Notes: a model not told the origin generated them from the letters alone. Shown: positions 1 through 10,088, counted from the first letter of the stretch. The stretch: 64,000 bases of DNA from Streptococcus bovimastitidis (GCF_001885095.1 NZ_LZDD01000003.1:236978-300977); one strand, 5' to 3'. Numbers and translations: made by a program.

Positions 1-1145
1 ATCAACTGCTCAACGATTTTAGATTGTGAAGCAAGGCGATAGATGGTGATTTTGATAGCACGACACTCGGGGTCTTCGGCCATCTCGCTTAAGAGTGCAA
101 CGAATCCTTCAATATCTTCATAAGGATAGGAAAGCAATTGGTCTTCTTGGCGAATCTTGTTGATAATGGAATGGGTGTATTTGAAGGGATTATAGGCGTT
201 AATCTTTGGATAGAGCAGGTCGTTTTTGACAGCAGAAGGCACGATATCCATCATTGGGAAAACAAAATCCATACTCAATGGTGTTTGGCTGACCATATAA
301 TGGGCATCATCTAGACCTAATTTCTCAAATAAGAAGGCCTTACTAGTCTCAGAAAGAGGACCTTGTGACTCCAGACGAACAATGTTGAGACGTTTGCGCT
401 TTTTAACAATGGCTTTCATAAAGTCTTTGTAATTGTCAAACAGGTCGTTGTTTTCATTATCCGTACTTAAGTCAGTATTACGAGTAACAGCAATGATTGT
501 CTTAGTAAGGACATTATAGCCTTCAAAAATCTTTTCAATTTTATGGAGAATCAGATTCTCAGTTAAGATGAAGTCCACCTGGTGGCCTGGCAAACTAAGG
601 ACCTGCTGGGATTTTTCTGACATTGGCAATAATCCAAACATGGTCTGACCATCACGTTCCAATTCTGTCAGTACATAACGCTTGTTATTTTCCAAGAAGG
701 GAAGTGGGTGGCTCATGTCAATGATTTGAGGCGACATCAATTCATCAACACGTTGCTTGAAGAATTTATTTGCAAATTGTTTTTGTTCCTGATTGAGTTC
801 TGGATAGGTTAAATGACGAATATGGTAATTTTTTAAATCTTCTAAGGTATCTTGATAAATTTGATCACGCTTTTGATAGAGGTCGGGCATCATGCTCAAG
901 ATTAAATCAACCTGTTGGGCAGCAGTCATATCTGACTTATTATCGATTTTATGCTTTTTCATCAACATTAAATCGTGGAGGGTTCCAACCCGAACCATAA
1001 AGAATTCATCTAAATTACTCGTAAAGATGGCAATGAATTTGAGTTTTTCTAAGAGGGGAACTTCTGAAGCTTGAGCTTCTAAAAGAACTCTCTCGTTAAA
1101 ATGTAACCATGCCACCTCGCGGTTTTGCATGTATTTGTTTGTCAT
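1..1145 (-). CDS. ppk: Polyphosphate kinase (PPK1), 3' part cut by window edge
   Basis: The reverse strand from an ATG at 1143-1145 reads open to the window edge, giving about 381 N-terminal residues of a family normally near 700 aa. The start matches PPK1: an N-terminal domain with NREVAWLHFNERVL and the conserved NLDEFFMVRVG stretch at about residues 44-54. Near the edge the IKITIYRLA segment of the first C-terminal domain appears. The catalytic histidine lies further on, outside the window. The enzyme makes inorganic polyphosphate from ATP, reversibly, in the cytoplasm. It follows the Ppx/GppA gene by 17 bp on the same strand, so the two probably form an operon that balances polyphosphate synthesis and breakdown. 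I see no frameshift in the visible part. Confidence 0.93.
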   Translation of the reverse strand, partial: MTNKYMQNREVAWLHFNERVLLEAQASEVPLLEKLKFIAIFTSNLDEFFMVRVGTLHDLMLMKKHKIDNKSDMTAAQQVDLILSMMPDLYQKRDQIYQDTLEDLKNYHIRHLTYPELNQEQKQFANKFFKQRVDELMSPQIIDMSHPLPFLENNKRYVLTELERDGQTMFGLLPMSEKSQQVLSLPGHQVDFILTENLILHKIEKIFEGYNVLTKTIIAVTRNTDLSTDNENNDLFDNYKDFMKAIVKKRKRLNIVRLESQGPLSETSKAFLFEKLGLDDAHYMVSQTPLSMDFVFPMMDIVPSAVKNDLLYPKINAYNPFKYTHSIINKIRQEDQLLSYPYEDIEGFVALLSEMAEDPECRAIKITIYRLASQSKIVEQL

Positions 1146-1162
1146 AGTAAAGCTCCTCTAGC

Positions 1163-2074
1163 TCAGGCCTTTGAGCTATTTTTCATTTCTTTGAGACTAT
1201 TAATGAGGTAACCTTCGCGGATACCTTTATTTGAAATACGGATTGTTTTGATGCCAAAGTCTTTGCAGACTTCCATTAAAATAATGACACCAGGTGTCAA
1301 GGTGTGAACACGATCAGGAGCCACTTTAAAGACATTAACCATGGTCTTTTTGTCTTTTTTCAGTAGTTTTTTCGAAAGTGTTTTTAGTTGATCTAGGCTA
1401 AATTCTAATGGGCTATCATTGTCTTCATTTTTCTGGATGACTTTACCAATGGCCCGCACACTACCCCCAATACCGATAATGGTGTCAAAGTTAGGGAGTT
1501 TATCACTAGTCTTTTTAAGTGTCTTTTTCACTTTTTCAGACATCTGGTTGCATTCGTCTTGGCTTGGTAAAATGTCATCGACATATTTTTTATAGAAAGA
1601 TAAGGAACCGTCTGAGAGGTTAAAGTCTTTAACAATGGCCTCATCTTTAAAAATGGCAATTTCAGTTGAGCCGCCCCCGATATCGATTGAAAGGCCGTCT
1701 GAGTGACCGTAAACTTCTTCAATCCCGATATGACCTAATCGTGCTTCCTCACTTTGTTTTAAAAGGTCAATTGTGATATCTAATTCGTCTTTAACTTCTT
1801 TGATGACAGCGTCTTGGTTACTAACATTACGAAGTGAAGCAGTAGCGAAGAAGTGAACAGCATCAAGTTTGACAAAAGTAGTAACTTTTTGAATGGATTT
1901 TAGGGTTGTTTTTAAGGTTTCAACACCATCCTTGTTTAATTGGTCATCTTCCACATAAGAAGCCAAACTTGCTGTGTATTTTTTGGTAAAAAGAATTGAA
2001 TAGTCTTTTCCTTCAAGATGGTAAATGTTCATCCGAATCGTATTAGATCCGATATCAATGATTGCAATATTCAT
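1163..2074 (-). CDS. Ppx/GppA family exopolyphosphatase (short form)
   Basis: The product is 303 aa with the two phosphate-binding motifs of the ASKHA-fold Ppx/GppA family: IDIGSNTIRM at residues 6-15 and IDIGGGSTEI in the middle. The family releases phosphate from polyphosphate or hydrolyses pppGpp. This is the short form without the C-terminal HD-like domain found in the 500 aa enzymes. It precedes ppk by 17 bp on the same strand, which favours a polyphosphate role over a stringent-response role. That choice is an inference, and the two activities cannot be separated from sequence. The ATG at 2072-2074 is followed closely upstream by a GGAG-type ribosome binding site (reverse complement of ctcc at about 2083-2086). 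Confidence 0.9.
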   Translation of the reverse strand: MNIAIIDIGSNTIRMNIYHLEGKDYSILFTKKYTASLASYVEDDQLNKDGVETLKTTLKSIQKVTTFVKLDAVHFFATASLRNVSNQDAVIKEVKDELDITIDLLKQSEEARLGHIGIEEVYGHSDGLSIDIGGGSTEIAIFKDEAIVKDFNLSDGSLSFYKKYVDDILPSQDECNQMSEKVKKTLKKTSDKLPNFDTIIGIGGSVRAIGKVIQKNEDNDSPLEFSLDQLKTLSKKLLKKDKKTMVNVFKVAPDRVHTLTPGVIILMEVCKDFGIKTIRISNKGIREGYLINSLKEMKNSSKA

Positions 2075-2162
2075 AGTATTCTCCTTTATATATTATTATA
2101 GATGAAAAATAGAATGTATTGTTCGGTTTTATCTAATTTTTACAAAAATTTTACAATTGAAA

Positions 2163-2186
2163 GCACCCACTTTTTCAAGGGGTGCC
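2163..2186 (-). terminator. Possible terminator of the Crp/Fnr gene
   Basis: On the minus strand GCACCC pairs with GGGTGC around a loop of about 11 nt, followed by TTTC. It lies 70 bp past the stop codon of the regulator gene. The U tract is short, so efficiency is uncertain. Confidence 0.4.
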
Positions 2187-2257
2187 TATTTTCATAAAAT
2201 AATCCTAGATGGCACAAGGAAAGCTTTTAATAGGAGCAAAGCTAAAGTTAGTTCGCA

Positions 2258-2923
2258 TTAGTCCCATTCAGCCATTTCTGTTAGTGCCTTTGGATTTAGA
2301 ATCTGATAGTTCTTAAAAGACTTGGTTTCGATGATTTCCGCCTGTTTTAATTGATTAATGACACGGTGCAGATGGCGATAACTGGTGCCAAAAGAATCGG
2401 CTAACAGTGGTAAGTTCAATTGGAAATGGCCATCTGACTGACTTTCTAAGATGTGTTTAGCTAAGCGTTCTTTGACCGTATAGGTGACATTTTGGGTGCT
2501 TTTAATATTCTGTTTGTAAAAATTTTTAGCCAATTCATGGCTAATTTGGTATAAAAAGTTGGGGTTTGCCAATAACTTTTCTTTGGTGATATTGTTTAAT
2601 TGGATGACATAGGTCTCCTCAAGGGCAATGACCGAAGTGACGGCTTTTTGATTGGTTAGGATTTCAATATTGCCAATGATACAGGGTTGTTTATAGCTCT
2701 CTAAGACATGTTCCTTGCCATTAGAAAGGCGTCTAACTATTTTGACATTGCCGCCAAGGGCATAGGCTAAAAATGATATTTTTTGATCTTGATGGCAGAT
2801 GATTTGCCCTTTCTGATAGCGCAAAAGTGTCAATTCTGAACGCAAAGATGGAGGGAAAAAATCTTCCAAGTCATATTCTTTCAGTAGTTGCTCTAATATT
2901 TCTTGATTTGTAATCGTCTTCAT
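2258..2923 (-). CDS. Crp/Fnr-family transcriptional regulator
   Basis: The 221 aa protein has a cyclic-nucleotide-binding-like beta-roll (about residues 20-120, containing the GNVKIVRRLSNGKE turn), a connecting helix, and a C-terminal winged helix with LADSFGTSYRHLHRVI as the recognition helix region. There is no cysteine cluster at the N terminus of the Fnr iron-sulfur type, and the phosphate-binding pocket residues of cAMP-binding Crp are not evident, so the ligand is unknown. It is divergent from an MFS exporter gene with 90 bp between the two starts. This is the classic layout for a regulator controlling its neighbour, but that role is inferred. The overall form resembles YeiL-like regulators of Firmicutes. 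Confidence 0.85.
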   Translation of the reverse strand: MKTITNQEILEQLLKEYDLEDFFPPSLRSELTLLRYQKGQIICHQDQKISFLAYALGGNVKIVRRLSNGKEHVLESYKQPCIIGNIEILTNQKAVTSVIALEETYVIQLNNITKEKLLANPNFLYQISHELAKNFYKQNIKSTQNVTYTVKERLAKHILESQSDGHFQLNLPLLADSFGTSYRHLHRVINQLKQAEIIETKSFKNYQILNPKALTEMAEWD

Positions 2924-3013
2924 GTTAATTTTGTGACCTTGGTCCTATTTTTATTTGTCGCTTTTGATTATACTGAAGTAAATGAGAATTAACAAGAAAA
3001 AGGACGGTAATAC

Positions 3014-4171
3014 GTGAAAGCATTTTTAGAAAAAGTCTCATTATTAAGTCTTTCCTTAATGATGATTTCCCCCTTCTCAGTAGCGCCAGCAATTCCACGG
3101 ATGCTACTATTTTTCGAAAAGCAGGGCTATGGTGAAAGCAGTGTTAATATTTTATTCTCGCTCTCATCTTTCGCAATCTTAGCTGTTCTATTGGCCAATC
3201 CCTTGCTCAGTAAATACCTTAAAGAAAAGCAAACCATAATTCTAGGCTTACTGATGATTGCCTTAGGTGGTGGTAGTCCTGTATTGATTCAAGCTTACCC
3301 GGTGCTTTTCTTATCTCGGATTCTGCTTGGTCTAGGGATTGGACTCATTAACGCTAAGGCTATTAATATTATAAGTGAGCGTTATTCTGGCAAAGAAAAA
3401 ATTACCCTCCTAGGTTATCGGGGATCGGCGGAAGTTCTGGGTTCAGCGGCCTTCACCTTTTTGGCTGGTTTCCTGATTACCTTCGGTTGGTCCAAAGCCT
3501 ACGCTATCTACTTTTTTGCTCTCATTATTTTGGGGCTCTACCTCTTGTTTGTTCCCCAGATTCCGGAGGTCATTCATGAGCAGAAAAGTCCGAAAAGCCA
3601 GAAGTTTACCTTCCAACAATTGCTGATGATTATTGGTCTGGCCATTTATGCTGGTTTTGTGATTATCGTTAATACCTCTATCACCATGCGGATTCCATTA
3701 GTTGTAGCCCTGCAAAGCCTTGGTTCGCCAGCAGCTGCCAGCCTGGTCCTCAGTCTAATGATGCTGATGGGCATCTTGGCAGGCATTAGCTTCAGTGCTT
3801 TCTTGGCGCGTTTTAAGGAGAGCCTACCGGCAATAGTGGCCATTTTACTAGGTTTAGGAACCTTGATCTTGTGGCTAGCGAATAGCTTGTTCCTGATTGC
3901 TATCGGAGCTTTGCTGACAGGATTTGTTTATAGTCTGGGGGTTACCTATGTTTTCCATCACGTGTCAGAAAAAATTCCTGCCCAGCAACTGACCAATGCT
4001 ACAACCTTAGTTTTACTTGGCTGTAACATTGGTGGTGGTGGCGCAGCCTTGATACTACAAGTCTTTTCTTACTTATCACCATCGTTGGTTCTCCCTTACT
4101 TAGTTTATGGCTTGCTCAGTTTAGGACTTGGTATCCTGCTCACTGTCAGAAGATTAGGGAAAACAAACTAG
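3014..4171 (+). CDS. MFS transporter (exporter-like)
   Basis: The 385 aa polytopic protein has about twelve hydrophobic segments and a charged loop in the middle (about residues 185-205), as in major facilitator superfamily carriers. The segment LSRILLGLGIGLINAKAINI resembles the conserved fourth helix and following loop. The start is a GTG at 3014 preceded by AAGGACGG, which fits better than any ATG downstream. A TATACT at 2969-2974 could be the -10 element. Substrate cannot be read from the sequence; distant resemblance is to CynX/drug-exporter types. It is divergent from the Crp/Fnr gene, which may regulate it. Confidence 0.85.
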   Translation: MKAFLEKVSLLSLSLMMISPFSVAPAIPRMLLFFEKQGYGESSVNILFSLSSFAILAVLLANPLLSKYLKEKQTIILGLLMIALGGGSPVLIQAYPVLFLSRILLGLGIGLINAKAINIISERYSGKEKITLLGYRGSAEVLGSAAFTFLAGFLITFGWSKAYAIYFFALIILGLYLLFVPQIPEVIHEQKSPKSQKFTFQQLLMIIGLAIYAGFVIIVNTSITMRIPLVVALQSLGSPAAASLVLSLMMLMGILAGISFSAFLARFKESLPAIVAILLGLGTLILWLANSLFLIAIGALLTGFVYSLGVTYVFHHVSEKIPAQQLTNATTLVLLGCNIGGGGAALILQVFSYLSPSLVLPYLVYGLLSLGLGILLTVRRLGKTN

Positions 4172-4320
4172 ACTGGCCACTATTTAAAAAAAGAAAGCCA
4201 ACCTTGACCAAGCTAAATGAATCTGATAAAATAGAGAGGTCGAAAGACATACCAACTTTTTCTTGGTTTCAGGAGTGCCAATCCTAAGACTCGGATTAAG
4301 CAAAAAAAGGAGAAAATATT

Positions 4321-4590
4321 ATGGCAATCTCAAAAGAGAAAAAAAATGAAATCATCGCTCAATATGCACGTCATGAAGGCGATACTGGTTCAGTTGAAGT
4401 TCAAGTAGCAGTACTTACTTGGGAAATCAATCACCTTAACGGACACATCAAAGAACATAAAAAAGACCACGCTACTTACCGTGGGTTGATGAAAAAAATT
4501 GGTCACCGTCGTAACTTATTAGGTTACCTACGTCGTACAGACGTTAACCGTTACCGCGAGCTTATCCAATCTCTTGGTTTACGTCGTTAA
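4321..4590 (+). CDS. rpsO: 30S ribosomal protein S15
   Basis: The 89 aa product is a full-length S15, with the family hallmarks [11 protein letters not shown] near residue 20, [19 protein letters not shown], and the C-terminal [13 protein letters not shown]15 binds 16S rRNA early in assembly of the 30S platform. An AAAAAAGGAG ribosome binding site sits 6 nt before the ATG. The 100-nt leader has a small AATCC/GGATT hairpin that could be part of an autoregulatory S15 site, but I cannot match it to a known leader class. It lies next to pnp, as in many bacteria, with terminators in between. Confidence 0.98.
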   Translation: MAISKEKKNEIIAQYARHEGDTGSVEVQVAVLTWEINHLNGHIKEHKKDHATYRGLMKKIGHRRNLLGYLRRTDVNRYRELIQSLGLRR

Positions 4591-4601
4591 TTTCAAGTTT
4601 T

Positions 4602-4684
4602 AAAAGCCCTCTGCCGTCGTTAGCTGCGATAAGGTAATCCTAAGATTAACCTTATCTTGCTGTCTAGGCAGTGGGCTTTTTAAT
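4602..4684 (+). terminator. rpsO terminator (long nested hairpin)
   Basis: Nested inverted repeats: AAAAGCCC (4602-4609) with GGGCTTTT (4673-4680), CTGCC (4611-4615) with GGCAG (4667-4671), and GATAAGGT (4628-4635) with ACCTTATC (4649-4656), ending in a T tract. The outer stem plus T run fits a factor-independent terminator for rpsO. Confidence 0.8.
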
Positions 4685-4757
4685 TCTTGGAATGTTTCAT
4701 AACTTAAGTTATGCCTGCGACAGGCAAACTTGTCAGAAAGAGATTTTAAATTTAATC

Positions 4758-4791
4758 AAAAGGACAGTTCATTTTTGAACTGTCCTTTTAT
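4758..4791 (+). terminator. Second terminator between rpsO and pnp
   Basis: A perfect 14-bp stem (4758-4771 with 4776-4789, loop TTTT) begins with AAAAGGACAGTTCA and ends in TTTT. It is nearly symmetrical and could stop transcription from either side. The remaining 4795-5203 stretch holds a partial copy of the rpsO terminator region (4795-4870) and the presumed pnp promoter region. I see no gene there. Confidence 0.75.
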
Positions 4792-5203
4792 TATGCCGTC
4801 GTTAGTTGAAATAAAGTAATCCTAAGATTAACCGAGTGGGGCAGTGAGTTTTTTTATTTTTTGAAATGTTTAAATATTTTAAGTGTGTTTTTTCTGAATT
4901 TGACTGACTGTTTTTTTATGGTAGATGTTCTAATCTAAAAAATCATTAATAATAGGCGAAAGAAGCCCATTTGCTGACAGCTTTTTTCTTCTTGGGAAAC
5001 CTTTGTATCCGTGCTATTTTCCGTTTTTTGTGGTAAAATCATAGAGATACGACTGTTTGATACAAAGAGGAGTTTAAGAGTTTTTCTTAGGTTGCTTTTT
5101 GTAGCAAAATCAGACCGTATCACAAAAAGATATTTTGAAAGGAAGAATAAGTTTTGCTGGGGATTAACGACTTTCTTCAAGACTTATTTTAGGAACACAA
5201 TTT

Positions 5204-7375
5204 ATGTCAAAACAAACATTTACAACAACTTTTGCTGGTAAACCTTTAGTTGTTGAAATTGGTCAAGTTGCCAAACAAGCTAACGGCGCAACAATTGTTC
5301 GCTATGGAGAATCAACTGTCCTTACAGCTGCTGTTATGTCTAAGAAAATGGCAACTGGCGATTTTTTCCCATTACAAGTTAATTATGAGGAAAAAATGTA
5401 TGCTGCAGGAAAATTCCCTGGTGGCTTCATGAAACGTGAAGGTCGACCGTCAACAGATGCGACTTTAACTGCTCGTTTAATTGACCGCCCAATCCGTCCA
5501 ATGTTTGCGGAAGGTTTCCGTAACGAAATCCAAGTTATTAATACTGTTCTTTCTTATGATGAAAATGCTAGCGCTCCGATGGCTGCCATGTTTGGCTCAT
5601 CACTTGCTCTTTCAATCTCAGATATTCCATTTAACGGCCCAATTGCTGGGGTTCAAGTGGGATACATTGATGGCGAATTCATCATCAACCCGGACAAGGC
5701 TCAACTTGAAGCTTCGCTATTAGAATTAACAGTTGCTGGTAGTAAAGAAGCTATCAACATGGTTGAATCTGGTGCTAAAGAACTTTCTGAAGATATCATG
5801 TTGGAAGCTCTTCTTAAAGGACATCAAGCGATTCAAGAATTGATTGCCTTCCAAGAAGAGATTGTCGCTGCAGTTGGTAAAGAAAAAGCAGAAGTTGAAT
5901 TGCTTCAAGTTGATGCTGACTTACAAGCTGAAATTGTTGCAAAATATAATGGACAATTACAAGCAGCTGTTCAAGTTGAAGAGAAAAAAGCGCGTGAAGC
6001 GGCAACTGAAGCGGTTAAAGATATTGTTAAAGCTGAATACGAAGCAAAATTTGCCGAAGATGACAACTTTGCTATTATCATGCGTGACGTAGTTGAAATT
6101 CTTGAACAAATGGAACACGCTGAAGTTCGCCGTTTAATTACTGAAGATAAAATTCGCCCAGATGGTCGTAAAATCGATGAAATTCGTCCGCTTGATGCTG
6201 TTATTGACTTCTTGCCAAAAGTTCATGGTTCAGGTCTCTTTACCCGTGGACAAACTCAAGCCTTGTCAGTATTGACCCTCGCACCTATGGGTGAAACTCA
6301 AATTATTGATGGTTTGGATACTGAGTACAAAAAACGCTTTATGCACCATTACAACTTCCCACAATATTCAGTTGGGGAAACTGGTCGTTATGGTGCTGCA
6401 GGACGTCGTGAAATTGGTCACGGTGCCTTAGGCGAACGTGCCCTTGAGCAAGTTTTACCAAGCTTAGAAGACTTCCCATATGCAATCCGTTTGGTTGCTG
6501 AAGTTCTAGAATCAAATGGTTCATCTTCACAAGCATCTATCTGTGCTGGTACCCTTGCCTTGATGGCTGGTGGTGTACCAATCAAAGCTCCAGTTGCTGG
6601 TATTGCTATGGGTCTTATCTCAGACGGTACTAACTATACTGTTTTAACTGACATTCAAGGTCTTGAAGACCATTTTGGTGATATGGATTTTAAAGTAGCT
6701 GGTACTCGCGATGGTATCACTGCCCTTCAAATGGATATCAAGATTGCTGGTATTACGCCGCAAATTTTGGAAGAAGCGCTAGCTCAAGCTAAGAAAGCCC
6801 GCTTTGAAATTCTTGACTTGATTGAAGCAACTATTCCGGCACCACGTCCCGAATTGGCCCCAACAGCTCCAAAAATTGACACCATTCAAATTGATGTTGA
6901 TAAAATCAAGATCGTTATCGGTAAAGGTGGCGAAACCATCGATAAAATCATTGCTGAAACAGGCGTTAAAATTGATATCGACGATGAAGGGATGGTTCAA
7001 ATCTTCTCAAGCGACCAAGCTGCTATCAATCGCACAAAAGAAATAATTGCTGGTTTAGTGCGTGAAGCTAAAGTTGGTGAAGTTTACCATGCTAAAGTGG
7101 TTCGGGTTGAAAAATTCGGTGCTTTTGTTAACCTCTTTGACAAGACAGATGCCCTTGTTCACATTTCTGAAATCGCTTGGACAAGAACTGCAAATGTAGC
7201 CGACGTTCTTGAAGTTGGTGAAGAAGTTGATGTTAAGGTTATCAAAGTGGATGAAAAAGGCCGTGTTGATGCGTCAATGAAAGCCTTGATTCCACGCCCG
7301 CCAAAAGCAGAGAAAAAAGACTTTGACAAAGCTGTAACGCCAGCAACAGCTGAAAGAAAAGAAAAACAGGATTAA
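5204..7375 (+). CDS. pnp: Polyribonucleotide nucleotidyltransferase (PNPase)
   Basis: The 723 aa product has the full PNPase architecture: two RNase PH domains (about residues 5-215 and 310-545) joined by a helical linker, a KH domain with [10 protein letters not shown] at about 567-576, and an S1 domain beginning [28 protein letters not shown] in the first RNase PH domain is a conserved RNA-contact motif. The enzyme degrades RNA 3' to 5' by phosphorolysis and works in the degradosome-like network. The ATG at 5204 was chosen because the PNPase N terminus ([17 protein letters not shown]) starts there. An overlapping frame upstream (5011-5241) has no coding character. Confidence 0.98.
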   Translation: MSKQTFTTTFAGKPLVVEIGQVAKQANGATIVRYGESTVLTAAVMSKKMATGDFFPLQVNYEEKMYAAGKFPGGFMKREGRPSTDATLTARLIDRPIRPMFAEGFRNEIQVINTVLSYDENASAPMAAMFGSSLALSISDIPFNGPIAGVQVGYIDGEFIINPDKAQLEASLLELTVAGSKEAINMVESGAKELSEDIMLEALLKGHQAIQELIAFQEEIVAAVGKEKAEVELLQVDADLQAEIVAKYNGQLQAAVQVEEKKAREAATEAVKDIVKAEYEAKFAEDDNFAIIMRDVVEILEQMEHAEVRRLITEDKIRPDGRKIDEIRPLDAVIDFLPKVHGSGLFTRGQTQALSVLTLAPMGETQIIDGLDTEYKKRFMHHYNFPQYSVGETGRYGAAGRREIGHGALGERALEQVLPSLEDFPYAIRLVAEVLESNGSSSQASICAGTLALMAGGVPIKAPVAGIAMGLISDGTNYTVLTDIQGLEDHFGDMDFKVAGTRDGITALQMDIKIAGITPQILEEALAQAKKARFEILDLIEATIPAPRPELAPTAPKIDTIQIDVDKIKIVIGKGGETIDKIIAETGVKIDIDDEGMVQIFSSDQAAINRTKEIIAGLVREAKVGEVYHAKVVRVEKFGAFVNLFDKTDALVHISEIAWTRTANVADVLEVGEEVDVKVIKVDEKGRVDASMKALIPRPPKAEKKDFDKAVTPATAERKEKQD

Positions 7376-7379
7376 GCAT

Positions 7380-8120
7380 ATGAATGAATTAGATAGACGC
7401 TTACGGGCTTTTATCAATGCCCCTGACAACTTTTTGGATAGTGTTGCCTTAGTCAATGCCCTTCACAACTTTCCAGTTTGGGCAGCCAAAGAACCATATG
7501 CCATTGAGATTGAGGGCCTTCAAGTAACCCCTGTCTTCACAGACAAAGATGATATGGCCTTCTTCAAGGATCAGCAAAAGAGTGCTCAAAGCCACTATTG
7601 GTTGGAGCGCTCTGCCGTCGCTGTCTTGGAAGAGGTCATCAAAGCGGGTGTTTCTGGCCTTGTCTTCAACCTTAAGAAAAAAGGGGACTTCGGCAATTCT
7701 ACCATTTTCAAAAGTAGCGATATGATTCAGTTTATCAACAACTATACCGCTATTTTGAACACCCTTATGGGCGACAAAAACTTGGCAGCTGACGCAATGG
7801 ACAAAGTCTACTTAGTACCGGCCTTTGTTCAGGTGCTTGGTGAAGATAAATATGATCGATTCTTCCCAACCATGTCAACCCCAGAAGGCAAGTCTTACAT
7901 TCCGGCCTTTTCTAATCTGGATTCATTTGCTAAGTGGTATAACCAAGAGGACTTTGGCGGAGCTTTCCGTAAAGCTCAAGGTGTTATCATGACTTGGAAG
8001 ATAGAAGACATTTACCAACCCCGCAATGGCGAAAATGAAATTGAAGAAACTGTCGGTGTAGCCGTCAATCCTTTTGACGAGCAACAAATCCTCATGGATT
8101 GGACCGACATTGAGAAATAA
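7380..8120 (+). CDS. SseB N-terminal-domain protein
   Basis: The 246 aa cytosolic protein resembles the SseB-like family found between pnp and cysE in many streptococci: an N-terminal half with LVNALHNFPVWAA and a PAFSNLDSFAKW segment near residues 177-188, followed by an acidic C terminus. The biochemical function of these Firmicute proteins is not established. The gene begins 4 bp after the pnp stop and is followed after 11 bp by cysE, so it is likely co-transcribed with both. Confidence 0.75.
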   Translation: MNELDRRLRAFINAPDNFLDSVALVNALHNFPVWAAKEPYAIEIEGLQVTPVFTDKDDMAFFKDQQKSAQSHYWLERSAVAVLEEVIKAGVSGLVFNLKKKGDFGNSTIFKSSDMIQFINNYTAILNTLMGDKNLAADAMDKVYLVPAFVQVLGEDKYDRFFPTMSTPEGKSYIPAFSNLDSFAKWYNQEDFGGAFRKAQGVIMTWKIEDIYQPRNGENEIEETVGVAVNPFDEQQILMDWTDIEK

Positions 8121-8131
8121 GAGGAGATGAA

Positions 8132-8716
8132 ATGGGCTGGTGGAAAAAAAGTATTGCTATTGTCAAAGAGTTAGACCCAGCCGCACGTAGCTCTTTAGAA
8201 GTAGTTTTAACATACCCAGGCATTAAGGCTTTAGCTGCCCACCGTCTATCCCATTTTTTATGGAATCACGGTTTTAAGCTTTTAGCCCGCATGCATAGCC
8301 AATTTTGGCGCTTTTTAACCAATATTGAAATTCATCCAGGAGCAAGTATTGCGGCCGGTGTCTTTATTGACCATGGTGCAGGACTTGTCATCGGAGAAAC
8401 AACTGAAATTGAAGAAGGTGTTATGCTTTATCATGGTGTAACGCTTGGTGGAACAGGAAAAGATTGTGGCAAACGCCATCCTACAGTACGTCGCGGAGCC
8501 CTAGTTTCTGCCCACGCACAGGTTATTGGACCTGTCGAAATCGGGGCCAACGCTAAAGTTGGTGCGGCAGCGGTAGTCCTTTCGGATGTTCCCGAAGATG
8601 TGACTGTTGTTGGGGTACCAGCAAAAGTCGTCCGAGTTCATGGGCAAAAGGATGTGATTCAAATCCAGTCCATCGAACATCAACGTGAGGAATCTTATTA
8701 TTCCTCAAAATTATAA
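8132..8716 (+). CDS. cysE: Serine O-acetyltransferase
   Basis: The 194 aa protein has a helical N-terminal part and a left-handed beta-helix of hexapeptide repeats. The signature DHGAGLVIGET and the active-site region YHGVTLGGTG with downstream GKRHPTV are all present. It transfers acetyl from acetyl-CoA to serine, giving O-acetylserine for cysteine synthesis. It is the shorter Gram-positive form. GAGGAG precedes the ATG by 6 nt. It sits 28 bp before cysS, linking cysteine supply with charging of tRNA-Cys. Confidence 0.95.
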   Translation: MGWWKKSIAIVKELDPAARSSLEVVLTYPGIKALAAHRLSHFLWNHGFKLLARMHSQFWRFLTNIEIHPGASIAAGVFIDHGAGLVIGETTEIEEGVMLYHGVTLGGTGKDCGKRHPTVRRGALVSAHAQVIGPVEIGANAKVGAAAVVLSDVPEDVTVVGVPAKVVRVHGQKDVIQIQSIEHQREESYYSSKL

Positions 8717-8744
8717 AAGACCATAGAAACCAAGGAAAGATTGA

Positions 8745-10088
8745 ATGATCAAAATATATGATACCCTGACCCGCAGCCTACGTGAATTTGTACCTTTAGT
8801 TGATAAAAAGGTCAGCATGTATGTTTGTGGACCAACTGTATATAATTATATTCATATCGGAAACGCTAGATCGGCGGTTGCTTTTGATACCATTCGTCGT
8901 TATTTTGAGTACCGTGGTTATCAGGTCAACTACATTTCCAACTTTACTGATGTTGATGATAAAATTATCAAGGCGGCAGCTGAAAATGACATGACGCCAA
9001 AGGCTTTGGCGGATCAATTTATTGCAGCCTTTATGGAAGATACCAAACAATTAGGCATTAAACCGGCTAACCAGAACCCACGGGTTATGGATTATATGGG
9101 GGAAATTATTGCTTTTGTGCAGGAGCTCATTCAAAAAGGCTTTGCCTATGAGTCGCAGGGTGATGTCTACTTCCGTGTTGTCAAATCAGAGAATTATGCA
9201 AGGCTTGCCAATAAAACCTTAGAAGACCTTGAAGTAGGGGCTAGTGGCAGAACAGATGCTGAGACAGAATTGAAGGAAAATCCTCTGGATTTTGCCCTTT
9301 GGAAATCAGCTAAGCCAGGTGAAATTTCTTGGCCAAGTCCTTGGAGTGATGGCCGTCCGGGCTGGCACATTGAGTGTTCGGTTATGGCGACGGAAATTTT
9401 AGGGGATACCATTGATATTCATGGTGGTGGTGTCGATTTAGAGTTCCCACATCATACCAATGAAATTGCTCAGTCAGAAGCTAAAACAGGGCACACCTTC
9501 GTTAATTACTGGATGCATAACGGTTTTGTTAATGTGGATAATGAGAAAATGTCTAAGTCCTTAGGGAATTTTGTCACTGTCCATGACATGTTAAAAACCG
9601 TCGATGGCCAAGTGTTGCGCTTTTTCTTAGCGACTCAACAATATCGCAAGCCCATTAATTTTACAGAAAAAGCCATTCATGATGCCGAAGTTAACCTTAA
9701 ATATTTAAAAAACACTTATACCTTACCGCTTCATGAAGCAGCAGAAAAAGCTCAGTTAGCTGACTTTGTGACTGCTTTTACGGAAGCCATGGATGATGAT
9801 TTTAATGCTGCTAATGGGATTACCGTTGTCTTTGATTTTGCCAAGTGGATAAATTCTGGTCATTTTGATCAAGAAATTAAAGAAGCCTTTGGTCAAATGC
9901 TTGAAGTCTTTGGTATTGTTTTCCAAGAAGAAGTCTTGGATGCGGATATCGAAGCCTTGATTGCAGATCGTCAAGCGGCGCGGGCGGCCCGTGATTTTGC
10001 CAAAGCAGATGCTATCAGAGACCAATTAGCTGCCCAAGGCATTAAATTGTTAGACACTAAAGAGGGTGTGAGGTGGACACGTGACTGA
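8745..10088 (+). CDS. cysS: Cysteinyl-tRNA synthetase
   Basis: The 447 aa class I synthetase carries the HIGH-type motif as HIGN in YNYIHIGNAR, zinc-ligand candidates (Cys in YVCGPT, Cys in HIECSVM, and the histidines of DLEFPHHTNE), and the KMSKS loop as EKMSKSLGN near residue 270. It charges tRNA-Cys. The last 8 bp overlap the start of mrnC, implying coupled translation. The length is normal for the family. Confidence 0.97.
   Translation: MIKIYDTLTRSLREFVPLVDKKVSMYVCGPTVYNYIHIGNARSAVAFDTIRRYFEYRGYQVNYISNFTDVDDKIIKAAAENDMTPKALADQFIAAFMEDTKQLGIKPANQNPRVMDYMGEIIAFVQELIQKGFAYESQGDVYFRVVKSENYARLANKTLEDLEVGASGRTDAETELKENPLDFALWKSAKPGEISWPSPWSDGRPGWHIECSVMATEILGDTIDIHGGGVDLEFPHHTNEIAQSEAKTGHTFVNYWMHNGFVNVDNEKMSKSLGNFVTVHDMLKTVDGQVLRFFLATQQYRKPINFTEKAIHDAEVNLKYLKNTYTLPLHEAAEKAQLADFVTAFTEAMDDDFNAANGITVVFDFAKWINSGHFDQEIKEAFGQMLEVFGIVFQEEVLDADIEALIADRQAARAARDFAKADAIRDQLAAQGIKLLDTKEGVRWTRD

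Noticed and set aside
892..1074. 60-codon plus-strand frame inside ppk
   Set aside because: It lies antisense inside a clear ppk coding sequence and has no independent support.
5011..5241. 76-codon frame running into pnp
   Set aside because: It overlaps the pnp start in another frame, lacks a ribosome binding site and has no recognisable protein pattern.
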